Shown here in pieces: positions 46,289-56,453 of a stretch of DNA of 64,000 bases. Under the pieces are notes generated by a model, which was given only the letters and a program-made list of their open reading frames with translations, was not told the DNA's origin and did no database searches. The position numbers and the translations under genes are program-made. Source of the stretch: Bremia lactucae (taxonomy: Eukaryota > Oomycota > Peronosporomycetes > Peronosporales > Peronosporaceae); NCBI RefSeq assembly GCF_004359215.1, contig NC_090610.1:8707517-8771516 (forward strand), in the 5' to 3' direction. Numbering within the stretch: position 1 is the stretch's first letter; each line of letters starts with the position of its first letter.

Positions 46289-46489
46289 CTATTTGTAACA
46301 GGGCACTACTGACTTGTACTGCTTCAGTACAAGTCCACTTCGCACTGCCTCAGTGCCAGTGGTGCCTCACGTCACTTCACGTACATTAGTACGTGCAGTG
46401 GAAGACTTTCTATAAACACTTGCTTTAAAGAGGGTTACTTAAAAACTGTATTAATATATCTAAGTTCTTCTGTTCTATCTACTTAATAC

Positions 46490-48969
46490 TTGGCCCGCTT
46501 TTGATCGATCGGTAAAGAATTTATCGATCGCAAGTACTTGTTCGCGAGGCAGTGGCCACTGCTTATGACACAGTACTTCGAGCCCGGTTTGAGCTCGATC
46601 TCATGTCGAGTGCCTTTATCTTTGGGTAACTCGCATGGAAATGCTTCAGGGAATACATCCCTTAATTCAATCAAATCCTTGTATAAAGGATTTGTCTTAA
46701 GCGACTCTCAGGATTGAGTAGTGTATCTCTCAATTCGAGTCTTCACATCGAGGACACTTTCGTCCATCGATGAGCTGCTGAGAACCCGTTCCTTCTCTGT
46801 AAAAATTACCGCTGATCAAAATATCGGTTACGTAATCGTCCTCTGTGACGAGTACGCAGATCTGCCTGAATTTACTACTGTGCAGATCTCTCAAAAACCG
46901 CTTAGGTTCTACGGTTGGTAATTAAGTTATCTCCAAAGTTAACTTCGGAGGCGCATACAGATCAAGAATATAAGCGTCTACTCTTGATCCGTCATCAACC
47001 AAGACATCCAATGTCTCGGTTTCTTCCTGCGTTTTATTCACAGGCTACCGAGGGATCAATCCCTCGGGATGCTGAAGTCTAGTCACTTCAGCATTGAGTA
47101 TTTGAGGAGATTTCTCCTCAAGTACGTGGGATCTTAATCCCTCTAAGTCTTCCGAGTGTGATTGCGCTGTCACCGTCGCGCCCTCTACGGTCGACTCACT
47201 ACTCGACCTAGGATCATCGTGTTGTCCGTTTTGGAAATCGGGTATCTTCCTTGAATGTCGCCCGGTAGGCGCACACTCATGTCTCAATCCACTCGACTTA
47301 TTCGAGTGGTAGACCTTCCGCGCTGCCTGTGCATTCTCACAGCCGCCGGCAGTTGACTCCACAGGGTAATTAGCAATCACACTGTGATCTTGTGTAGTCG
47401 TACTAACGACCGTACCACAAGCGAGGCCATCGCACTCACTCGTAGTACATCCACACGCTTGTAGACGCTCCAAGACGTTCATCAGATAGCCATCTGATGA
47501 ACAAGTGGCAGGCATCTTTACGGATAGATGCTGCCAGCTGATCCTTGGCTCGTATTTTCTGAGCCAAGGTAAACCTAGGATGACATCAAATTTGTCATCC
47601 AAATCCAGTACGATGAAATCATCATCATACTGTCAATCTTTCTAAACGCATTTCATTACTGTTATCGATGCGCCTGTCACTAGACGTTGGAGGGATGTCG
47701 CGCTCAACATATTTAAGCCTACGACCCTCAAGCGACTGGCGACGAATAAAGTTATTCGACGCTCCACAGTCCACTAGGGCTCTAAGTGACAAATCATTTG
47801 TCACTTTTAACTTCAAGGTGATGAGGTATCCCTCATCACCAGGTGCAGATACACATAATGATAGTGTGTCTGGAGCAACTTTCGTCAAGAGATTTGCAAA
47901 TTCTCTTGGGGTTGCTGGATCAGTAGGGCCTTGCGCCTCTACTGGCCCCGACTTATTTTTGGCGATCCGCCTCGCTGTTGCGATTCCGCAACAACGTCGG
48001 ACCCGCGACCGTTGCCCTTATTGGCATTGGGTCCATAATTACGTTCAGTACCTCTCGGTACTGGGCGTGGAGCACTACACTCATGAGCGCAGTGTCCTAA
48101 CTTTTGACAGCGATTGCATTTCTGCAATCGCTTGTTGTTCGGAAAGCGAGGTTTCTCGCTTTCGACAAAAGAGAGGTCCATAGCTTCTGGACCTCCAAGC
48201 TTGTGTCGTCTTGGAGGACGATATGATGACGAACTAGCTTGAGCCTGTCTCAAGCTAAAGTCCTCCTGTTCCGCAACGAATATTGCTTTTTCAAGCGTAT
48301 CCAGTTCCAAGCGTAACAGGTGTATCTTTACGGGACCATCCGTAAGACCTTGCATGAACATCGTAATTAATATGTGTTCATGAACTGGATTGTTCGTGAT
48401 ACAACTCGCTAAGAGTCGTATGTGCTGGGCATAAGCGTGAACATCACGCTTGCCTTGCTTGAGTTTCGGAAGCTCTGATCGAGCTCTGAACTCATCCCTA
48501 GGCGGTTAAACGTCTGTTTGAGCCGAGCTTTAAAAGCCTCTATCGACCCAAAGACATATGGGTCGCGCAACTTAAGGCCTAGTGCCCAAGTTTTGGCACG
48601 ACCTGCCAAGTTTGACTGAGCAAATGCGACTTGCATATGCTCGTCGACGATGTGAAGAGCCCTTATTGCATCGTCCAACTCGACAAACCATCTAAGAAAG
48701 AGTCTTTCGACTCCGCTTTACTTAGAGATGTCAATCTTTAAGGTTTCGGGACGACGCGTGTTCGTCATCCCAGGTACAGGGGTCTGTACCTGCTGTAACA
48801 TCAACAGTTCTGCCTGTTGAGATCCTTGCTGATTAAGCAAGGCTACCTTCTCATTTGCCTCGTCAAGTTCATGTTGTAGGAATTGGCGATGGCTGAATGG
48901 AGGGCATCTCTGTCCTAACCAGACAGCATGGTCAAGAAAAATGGCATCGTTCCCTACGGTCAAATTCAT
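46490..48969 (-). pseudogene. Gag-pol of the 46294-49612 element (gag, CCHC knuckle, protease, RT start)
   Basis: In order from 48969: gag leader MNLTVGNDAIFLDHAVWLG, gag core FAQSNLAGRAKTWALGLKL (about 48600), NNPVHEHILITMFMQGL (48390-48345), zinc knuckle CNRCQKLGHCAHEC (about 48120-48075), aspartic protease ALVDCGASNNFI (about 47780), VILGLPWLRKYEP (47590-47550), a long linker, and the RT start DVFPEAFPCELPKDKG (46665-46610). Lesions are few: a nonsense codon at 48718, single-base indels near 48510 and 47965, a small deletion near 47640, and a frame change near 46570. So the copy is comparatively young. The coding sequence is dense in perfect hairpins (see findings). Confidence 0.85.
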
Positions 48970-49111
48970 TGTTCGACCGCACTCCTTCCTTCGTCGCTAA
49001 GAAAGGAGTGGCTATCACGCGAAACGTGATGCGTATTTCCATTATCATCTAACGTGTCCATGTTAGATGATGGAATTGTGGTCCTTGGACGGACTTCAAA
49101 GTGCTACCATG

Positions 49112-49612
49112 TGTAACGAGGCACTACTGACTTGTACTGCTTCAGTACAAGTCCACTTCGACTGCCTCAGTCCTCACGTCACTTCACGTACACTACTACG
49201 TGCAGAGGAAGACTCTCTTTAAAACACTTGCTTTAAAGAGGGTTAAAATATAACTGTATTTAATATAGTTAAGTTTTTCTGTTCTCTCTACTTAATACCA
49301 ACTTAATTTCAAACTAAGTCAAAACATGTACTAGCGACAGGCGCATCGATAACAGTAATGAAACGCGTAGTGAAATTTCACTACACGTTAAGAGATTTAC
49401 AGTAAATGTCTTATCTGTCTTTCTCTTTGCGCACGTCCAGCGCTAACTGGACCGCGGAGAAAGTAGATATAATGGTCTATATCTACCAATGGATAAGCTT
49501 TTAGAATATTACCATGTAAAGTAATATTCTCCAATTATTCTCTACCTTTAAGATAATATATTAGTTAACAACATTTAATTGTCAATTTCATGTAAGTATA
49601 CACCCCGTTACA
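49112..49612 (-). repeat. 5' LTR of the 46294-49612 element
   Basis: 501 bp, TGTAACGAGG at 49112 and CCCCGTTACA at 49612. Contains a block of about 73 bp (49331-49403) absent from sister LTRs, which encodes part of the retroelement's own protease-RT region. Confidence 0.88.
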
Positions 49613-49617
49613 CTATT

Positions 49618-49972
49618 AGTCTTCCTCTGACTTAATTAGCTCCGCAACAGAACTCTCCACTTGTCAAAGTTTTTATGCATTCCAACGAAGAGGCGACCTC
49701 AGATATACTGATTATCGTCCGTATGTAATAATGTTAAAGCAGGTGTCGTACTGTCTGCGTTAGTAGATTAACAGGCAATTACATGCTGCTTCTTGGCTCC
49801 AGTGTGATGATGGCTGGTCGGGGCATATTGCGAATTTTTGAAAAAAGGGGTAGATTAAGAAATTCGAGAAGCGGGGCACAACATAAAATTTCTCTAAAAT
49901 TATATCTGACCCAACTTGATTAGCATATGTGAGGCTTTGTTAAATTCCATTTTTGTTGCATCAATTATTATT
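49618..49972. other. Intergenic, 5' flank of the Tudor-like gene
   Basis: No gene. AT-rich sequence directly before the ATG at 49973 should hold the core promoter. Confidence 0.5.
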
Positions 49973-50896
49973 ATGGCGGAGCCGTTGTTCCTGCTTCGCA
50001 TCGCACTGACGCTGCTGCTCTTAGCGCTGTCTGCCTTCTTGTATAAGTGGCTGAAGACGCCATCCACTCCCGCGCTACAGACTTTTTCTAAACGACCAAA
50101 GAAGCGCAACAAAAAGAAACCAGCCAAAAAATATGCATCCCCCGGGTCCTCGTCACCGCCACCCCAATCGCCCACCCAGACGCCCCAACCGTCTGTAGCA
50201 TCCGCAATACCTTCTGCTTTGACTGCAGCAGTTTCTCCCAACTACGGCGATAGTGCAAGCGAAAGCGATGCGGACGATGGACTCTCGGCCGCGCAGGTGT
50301 TGACTACCCGCAAGTTTAAGCCAAAGAATCTCGGCGGCACGCACCTTGCTCGTACAATCAAAGCATCGCTCCCACCTGCCAACGCGTTAAAGTTTTCTAT
50401 CGATCAGAAGGTAGTTGCGAGGTTTCAAGGTGGTACGCAGTGGTTCCCGGCCACCGTCATGGAGCAACGCAAGGGTAATGAATATCATCTAAAGTACGAC
50501 GATGGAGAAGTAGAATATCGCGTGCCGGTCGAGCTCATCAAAGCTTGGCCGATTCTAAGCGACGATGAAGTCAATACAGGCAGGCATTCTCTTATTGAGG
50601 AGGCCAACAAGTCCGCTGAAAATGCTGTAGCGCACGAGGATTCGTCGGGATCGGACTCGAGTGAATCGGATGACGATGACGGCTGGCAAGTAGTGGGCAC
50701 TTCCAGTGCAGCCAAGCGTCACACACGATCTAATAAAGCTGTAGCAGCAGAGCCTCTCGTTGATGGTCTGACGAAGCGTCAGCGTGAGAATCGTCGCAAG
50801 AAAGAGCGACAGCGTGAGAAAAAGGAGCTGCTGCGCCAACATGCACAAAAAGACGACTTGAATGCTCGCGCTCGCTGGCGTTACGTCCCTTCGTAA
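49973..50896 (+). CDS. Membrane-anchored protein with a Tudor-like domain
   Basis: 307 aa from the ATG at 49973; the frame runs 57 bp further upstream without an ATG. Residues 3-25 are a hydrophobic N-terminal segment (PLFLLRIALTLLLLALSAFL), best read as a signal anchor, followed by a basic patch (KRPKKRNKKKPAKK). Residues 139-192 read as a Tudor or Tudor-like barrel (VVARFQGGTQWFPATVM, YHLKYDDGEVEYRVP), a fold that usually binds methylated Lys/Arg or nucleic-acid-linked partners. An acidic Ser/Asp run follows (SSGSDSSESDDDDG, about 223-236). The C-terminus is a charged helix (KRQRENRRKKERQREKKELL). Function unknown; an ER or nuclear-envelope adaptor is possible. Confidence 0.8.
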   Translation: MAEPLFLLRIALTLLLLALSAFLYKWLKTPSTPALQTFSKRPKKRNKKKPAKKYASPGSSSPPPQSPTQTPQPSVASAIPSALTAAVSPNYGDSASESDADDGLSAAQVLTTRKFKPKNLGGTHLARTIKASLPPANALKFSIDQKVVARFQGGTQWFPATVMEQRKGNEYHLKYDDGEVEYRVPVELIKAWPILSDDEVNTGRHSLIEEANKSAENAVAHEDSSGSDSSESDDDDGWQVVGTSSAAKRHTRSNKAVAAEPLVDGLTKRQRENRRKKERQREKKELLRQHAQKDDLNARARWRYVPS

Positions 50897-52475
50897 ATTG
50901 CAGAATCTGCTCGTAGCCCGCCTAGTTTTAAATCAATAAAAGTTCTTTTTTTTACATATGTAATTATGGAGTAGCTGAAGTTGCAAGGCATTTTTGTGGC
51001 TTTCGGCCTTGTTGAGATTCCAATATATCGTTTTAATATCTTGTGATAACTTGTTATTGGATCAAGCGCAGGTATAAGGCCGCCATGAATGCATCACGTC
51101 ACTCCTTCAACCTTTGATAATCGATACAATGTCTGCGTTGTCATATTTGCAAATGCTTTTCAACTGCGATTTGGTAGTTTTATCACTGCTTTAAAGCTGC
51201 TAAGCGAGTCTTTGAAGACATAGAAATGCACTTTGTAACCTCGATTCTACCGAGCTAGAACCACTACTAGTTTTGTAGCCGTTTTCAGCTAGATTTTGTA
51301 CAGCTTGCAGGCCACTCGGATCAGCGTCACTATTGGCGACAGAGCCAACTGCCTACACTGGACAGCAGGTTGTAGTGCTCGAAGTGCACAATACAGAAGA
51401 TGCTACGATGGTATTCGCCGTAGACGTGAATGCCTCACAAACAGGGCCAAATACTGCGAAACAACAGGTGTAGCCGCATCGCTGCTGGCGTTACTTCCGC
51501 ACACGACAGCTTGCTTAGTAAAGCAGTTAAAGCTACAGATCATTCAGCTGGCTTTAGGTTACGCAGGCCCTAAAAGCCCATCGCATTCGTCGTATGACAA
51601 TACTGTCGAGCATATTCAGCATATTGCAGCGGGATGAAGTACTAGTTTCTGCACTTGCTTACAATCGATTACGAAATATCTCTTTCGCAACACCTCTTGC
51701 CGTAGTTGCTCTTACTTTTTCCGAACAAGCTTGAGAAACCTCGAACGACACCAACTTTAAAGCGATCATTTGCGTCCTTCAGGACGCTGGATAGCTGTCG
51801 TGGTGGAGAGAATCTGCGTTTTCCTTCAACAAATTACAAAAAATCTCGATAGGTCGCTCGAGGGACTCAGAAGCTATGCAGCAGTCAGATAGTAGTCGCC
51901 TAAAGCTTCCATTCTCATCGCTTTGTATGCAGAATCGTTCTCGTCATTTCGAGGCCATTCGTCACTCGATACGAATCATGCTCGTCATTTCTGTGGAACC
52001 TCATGGGGCATGAGCTCAAGATTATAACGATAGCGATAAAGCAAAAGCACGATCAACTTCATATACGACGATCCACCTACCTATCCTTACGTGATGGTGC
52101 ATCACGTTTCAGTCTGAGACCTATCAACATCAGAATTACAGCGGAAATGTACTAAAGTCTTAAAACTTAGTTCATTAGCTTCGGTTTGGCGGCGTGTGCC
52201 GACGTTGCCGAAGCGTTAATAGAAGTGATGCCACAGAGAACTTTCTATCGTGGTATTCAAGGGTATCGATACGGAGCATTATTCATGTGCATTTCTGTTT
52301 GTAGCTGCTTTGTCGCTGGGATAGCAGCCGTGGCGCCTTCAATCAAGGTAAAACTTCAACTTCTGGACAATCACTCGTGTTTTTTGATGTTCTTACACCA
52401 ATTAATCTATCGTCTACGTGGCAATAAAAAATTAGAGAAAAAGATTTTTGATTCCTGCAGCTTTGCCCGCACGCC
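50897..52475. other. No gene recognised; decayed sequence and promoter of the KH gene
   Basis: Frames at 51296-51637 and 52186-52539 start with non-ATG codons, show no domain, and the second overlaps the KH gene in another frame. The stretch has patches of coding-like composition in changing frames and may hold a dead gene. Confidence 0.45.
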
Positions 52476-55400
52476 ATGTCAACGCCTAGCGATGCCAATA
52501 TGCTCCAGCAATTGCAGCAGCAACTGGAGAGCATGGTAACTGCAAAGGCAGACAATGCGGCGGCAGGCAAGCAGCTAGATGAAAAACTTCGCGTGGCTTT
52601 CAAACACCCTCCGCGCCGCCCAAACATGTCGGCAGAACGCCTTAAAGAGGAGATGGAGCGCAAAGAATGGCACCGTAACACCACATCCATGGTTTCCAGT
52701 GACGAGCGTGTGCTGTTGCGTGAATTGCAGCAACTTAAGGAAAAGATGGTCCAACAAGCGGCGTGCGATGAGTTTCAGGCCATGATTGACCGCACGCGCA
52801 AGGAGCGCCAAGAGCGCTTTGAGCAGCACAAAGCATTTGACGCATCCATACAGCAGCTGCAACTAGAGATACGTAAGCTCACGCTTGCTGCGCATTTAAA
52901 AACAGCGGTAGCAGAGTTCGTGACCATCGACGTAACAATACCTACTAATAAAATGGGTGCGGTCATTGGCAAGCAGTTTAGTCATGTCCACCAGATGGAA
53001 AAAGAGTGCTTTGCTATCCTTGAAGTGGACAACAAGCAGAATGTTGTGAAAATAACCAGTGCCCCAGAGCAAGCGCAAGCAGCCAAGGAGGCGATCGAGG
53101 ATATTACTCTAGCGACTACACAATCCATGGGGCTACATCCAGATACTGTAAAGGTGCTAATGTTTCAGCAAGCCAAGCATTTGCACGAGCTGCAGACGTC
53201 ATTGAAGCTTAAAACTGATATAAATAAGATGGACGGTATTTTGACGGTTGACGCGTCACCCGACAAACTCAAGCAGCTGGAACAGTCCATCAACGACCTG
53301 ACAGCTGGTAAAGTCGATATTTTATTGCCGTCTGAGATTGTGCCTAAGCTGATTGGCATTAAGGGGGAGTCAATCAATCAACTAATGGAAGATACGGGAG
53401 CTCTTGTGGACATTGACAAAGTGACGAACAATGTGCGCCTTGTTGGCACGAAGGAGAGTGTCAATAGTGCGGAGAAGTTTATTCGCGAGCTCATTGAGGA
53501 GCAATCTCAGCGTGAAAAAAACTTTACGCCAGACGACCACGACATTTTTGAAGGCTCGGAATTTACCAAGTACAAATTTGAATTTTTTGCCGAGTTTTTA
53601 ATGTTCGACAAAGCCAAGCAATTGCGTTTGCTTCGCACGGATGCGTTAAACGTTCGTGTAAAAGTGTATAAGAAAGAGCGTCGGATTCATGTAATGGGCA
53701 ACAAGAAGCAAATTGGCGCTATGGACGACGCACTTCGTGAACGTTTGAAAGATTTTGAACAACACCACTGGGTGACTAAGGTGGCTGACAATCACCTACT
53801 GAGCCTCATAATCGGCAAAAAAGGAAGCAAGATCAAGGACATTGAAAACGAAGGCAAAGAGAGCAACATACGAATTGACATTCAGGGCAATTACGTCTGT
53901 GTCTTTGGGGATAATGATGCAGCGATTAACGATGCCAAGAAAAACATATTGAAGATTGTGGACACGAATCAGCGCGCATTCTTCGGAACGTCACGCTATT
54001 TAATTGCTGTCTTAATGGCATCCAAGCGCGAGAAGCTTTCGGAAATCGAAATTAGCAGTGGTTGCAATGTGCATCTTCCCCGGCCACCGCATGAAGGCGC
54101 TACCCGGAGTAGCGAAAGTGAATCAGAGCAGATTAAAATCTCGCTTACAGGCACTCTGGAGGCAATTCAAAAGGCAAAGGAGCAGCTGGGGGCGTTAGAA
54201 GAGCTATATGGCGTTAGATATCTGCCACTTGATGATGATGAAATCCCGATTGTTATTGGAAAGAAAGGGGAGACTATATCCGACCTTGAGAGCAAAAGTG
54301 GAGCCAAGGTCCGCGTCCTGCGGGGAACAAATGGCCAACCTTCCGAGCTTGAAATGGTTGGCACTGAGGAGCAGCTTAAATTAGCGCAGGAAGCTGTCGA
54401 TGGGCTCTTGCAGACGCAGAATCGCCAGATTTTGCAGCTGGATGCGTTTACAACGAGCTGTTTGATTGGCAAAAACGGTGAACGTATCAAAGCGCTACGT
54501 CTTGCTAATCCAGGAGCTACTCTAGATGCATTTATAAATCGTGGTCAAGTTCGCGTGAAGGCTGTGAATTCAGAGGCTCTTGAAGCCTGTGTTAATAACG
54601 TGCTCAAGACACTACAAGAGACACATTTGACTGAAAGCGTTCACATGCCCCAGCAAGCCCAACCGGACAATACAAATCTATCGCGTGGCTGTACTGGATC
54701 AGTTTTGCCTAATTTCAAGACGCTCTTAGAGAAGCACGAGTCGATAAGTATGCGTTTACAGGAGTTGGAGGCAGAAGGCGGTGAAGGCATGAAAGTGTCT
54801 CTGCAAGATGATGGCAACGTAGCTAAAATACGCGGTCCTGCAATGGGTATTGGTAAGATCAAAAGGTTTTTAGAGATGCTTGTGACACCAGACTCCCCCT
54901 TTGTCGAGACCATCACATTGCCTTCGATTAGCTTCGCCAGTGCTCTAGAAGTTCCAGGCCAAGTCGCGAAGCTCAACGAGAATGCGTTGCGAATCTGCAA
55001 GAAAACTGGATGTGAGCTTCGCGTTAAGCGTGTGCCTTCAAATATGAGCTCGATTGAGGTGGTAAATATTCGCATTGAAGGCAATAATGCCTCCAAGGTG
55101 TACGAAGCCAAGACCGAGGTGGAAAATGTGCTACAGTTTTACTATACTGACTGTTTTCAAACATTAGACGATCTATCTCCATCCATCGTGACTCGCGTAT
55201 TTGAGCTTTTACCAACTTTACGCGCGAAATTTAATGTTGTGTTGTCGTTGCCTGCAAAAACGAGTCTCAAGATTTTCACAGACTCCAAGGCTCAAACGCA
55301 AGAAATTACCCAGCTGCTTAAAAATAAAATCAAGGTCTGGAAAAAGCAGCAGATGGAAATGCCAATTGCTGGCTGGCTTGTTCCGATTCTATTGGGCCGA

Positions 55401-56453
55401 AATGGCGAGACTATTAGAAAACTCAGCTTAGACTGCAATGCGCGGCTGGAATTGAATACTCCAATGACTTCTGGCTCTCGTCATGAAGACCGTGTGCTTA
55501 CCATCAGCTCAAGAGATGACGAGGCTATAAAGCATGCCGCCGAAAAATTAGAAGAAGTTTTAACGAATCACAAGAAACGGTCTTCAATTGTTGATGTAAG
55601 CAAGGCCAAACTAGATGTAGCTCTATCCGTCCGAAAAGACGCCGCGAAGGGCATACACTTTCATGTAATTGATAGTGGAACGAAGGAAGATTTGCAAGTT
55701 GTTATTTATGGGGAGGACTACCATGAACGTGAGCGAATTGTGGAAAAGATGGAGCATCTTCTCGAGACCACTGTCATTAAGAACCTGGCTCTTCCCACGT
55801 CTGCGTCTCCTGCCATTATGAATTCGATACTTGGATCTTTGATTGGCAAGAACGGTGCCAAAATTCGCTCAATGCAAAAGCAGTTTTCGAGTGTGATGAT
55901 CGATATTCGTCGTGATGATCACTTAATCACGCTGAAAGGACCTTTCGAGAAAGTTCAACAGATTCACAGTGACATGACTGACACCATTCAAGAGTTACTA
56001 CACAATGAAGAGGAGTTGCAACAACAGCGGCGCAGCTCGCGATTTCGACAAGAAGCCGAAGAGCAAGAAGAAAATGGGAAGAAGGCGAGCATTGATGAGG
56101 CCCACAAAGTTGTCGACGGAAATGTACAGCCAAACACGTGCCAGGAGCAACAGCGACAGCCGTCAAAGCGTGTCAGCCCCGTAGGAGGTACGCTTGCCAT
56201 GGGGGAGGTCAAGCTTACGAAGAATCAACGCCGCCGCATGCGTAAGCGCGCCGAAAACGAGAAATCTGACGTTTTGTCGGTGCCTCTTGGCGATGGACAG
56301 GGAATTTCTAGCACGACAAAAACAAATTTGCATGTCGAGGATATGAAAGATGTTTACGATATTAGTAGCTCCAGCAATGCTTCGACCAGCTCGACGAAGA
56401 AAAGTTCCGGAGAATACTACCACTCATCGAGTGGATACTCATTGCACTTGTAA
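52476..56453 (+). CDS. Vigilin-like multi-KH-domain RNA-binding protein
   Basis: A single-exon protein of 1325 aa. Residues 50-140 form a charged, coiled-coil-like N-terminus. Seven or more KH domains can be seen by their GxxG loops: near 155-215 (MGAVIGKQFSHV), 282-345 (PKLIGIKGESI), 438-500 (LIIGKKGSKI), 588-650 (IVIGKKGETI), 655-712 (SCLIGKNGERI), 962-1030 (PILLGRNGETI) and 1112-1172 (GSLIGKNGAKI). More divergent repeats probably lie between. Repeated KH arrays define vigilin, known to bind mRNA and polysomes in the cytoplasm, at the ER and in heterochromatin. The C-terminus is Gln/Arg rich with a basic TKNQRRRMRKRA motif and a Ser-rich tail. There is no membrane segment. The first ATG gives a complete N-terminus. 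Confidence 0.92.
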   Translation: MSTPSDANMLQQLQQQLESMVTAKADNAAAGKQLDEKLRVAFKHPPRRPNMSAERLKEEMERKEWHRNTTSMVSSDERVLLRELQQLKEKMVQQAACDEFQAMIDRTRKERQERFEQHKAFDASIQQLQLEIRKLTLAAHLKTAVAEFVTIDVTIPTNKMGAVIGKQFSHVHQMEKECFAILEVDNKQNVVKITSAPEQAQAAKEAIEDITLATTQSMGLHPDTVKVLMFQQAKHLHELQTSLKLKTDINKMDGILTVDASPDKLKQLEQSINDLTAGKVDILLPSEIVPKLIGIKGESINQLMEDTGALVDIDKVTNNVRLVGTKESVNSAEKFIRELIEEQSQREKNFTPDDHDIFEGSEFTKYKFEFFAEFLMFDKAKQLRLLRTDALNVRVKVYKKERRIHVMGNKKQIGAMDDALRERLKDFEQHHWVTKVADNHLLSLIIGKKGSKIKDIENEGKESNIRIDIQGNYVCVFGDNDAAINDAKKNILKIVDTNQRAFFGTSRYLIAVLMASKREKLSEIEISSGCNVHLPRPPHEGATRSSESESEQIKISLTGTLEAIQKAKEQLGALEELYGVRYLPLDDDEIPIVIGKKGETISDLESKSGAKVRVLRGTNGQPSELEMVGTEEQLKLAQEAVDGLLQTQNRQILQLDAFTTSCLIGKNGERIKALRLANPGATLDAFINRGQVRVKAVNSEALEACVNNVLKTLQETHLTESVHMPQQAQPDNTNLSRGCTGSVLPNFKTLLEKHESISMRLQELEAEGGEGMKVSLQDDGNVAKIRGPAMGIGKIKRFLEMLVTPDSPFVETITLPSISFASALEVPGQVAKLNENALRICKKTGCELRVKRVPSNMSSIEVVNIRIEGNNASKVYEAKTEVENVLQFYYTDCFQTLDDLSPSIVTRVFELLPTLRAKFNVVLSLPAKTSLKIFTDSKAQTQEITQLLKNKIKVWKKQQMEMPIAGWLVPILLGRNGETIRKLSLDCNARLELNTPMTSGSRHEDRVLTISSRDDEAIKHAAEKLEEVLTNHKKRSSIVDVSKAKLDVALSVRKDAAKGIHFHVIDSGTKEDLQVVIYGEDYHERERIVEKMEHLLETTVIKNLALPTSASPAIMNSILGSLIGKNGAKIRSMQKQFSSVMIDIRRDDHLITLKGPFEKVQQIHSDMTDTIQELLHNEEELQQQRRSSRFRQEAEEQEENGKKASIDEAHKVVDGNVQPNTCQEQQRQPSKRVSPVGGTLAMGEVKLTKNQRRRMRKRAENEKSDVLSVPLGDGQGISSTTKTNLHVEDMKDVYDISSSSNASTSSTKKSSGEYYHSSSGYSLHL

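Larger units (their letters stand above)
46294..49612 (-). mobile_element. Internally deleted Ty3/Gypsy element with 5-bp target duplication
   Basis: A family 1 element on the minus strand: 5' LTR 49112-49612, primer site 49092-49109, gag, protease, start of reverse transcriptase, then an abrupt join at about 46489 to the terminal part of the 3' LTR (46294-46489). CTATT flanks both ends (46289-46293 and 49613-49617), so the two ends belong to one insertion. The deletion removed most of RT, RNase H, integrase and over half of the 3' LTR. Confidence 0.9.

Noticed and set aside
51296..51637. 113-aa frame
   Set aside because: Non-ATG start, no motif, and surrounding coding-like patches change frame; at most a dead gene.
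52186..52539. 117-aa frame with a hydrophobic segment upstream of the KH gene
   Set aside because: Starts at a non-ATG codon, overlaps the KH start in another frame and shows no domain; probably 5' untranslated sequence.
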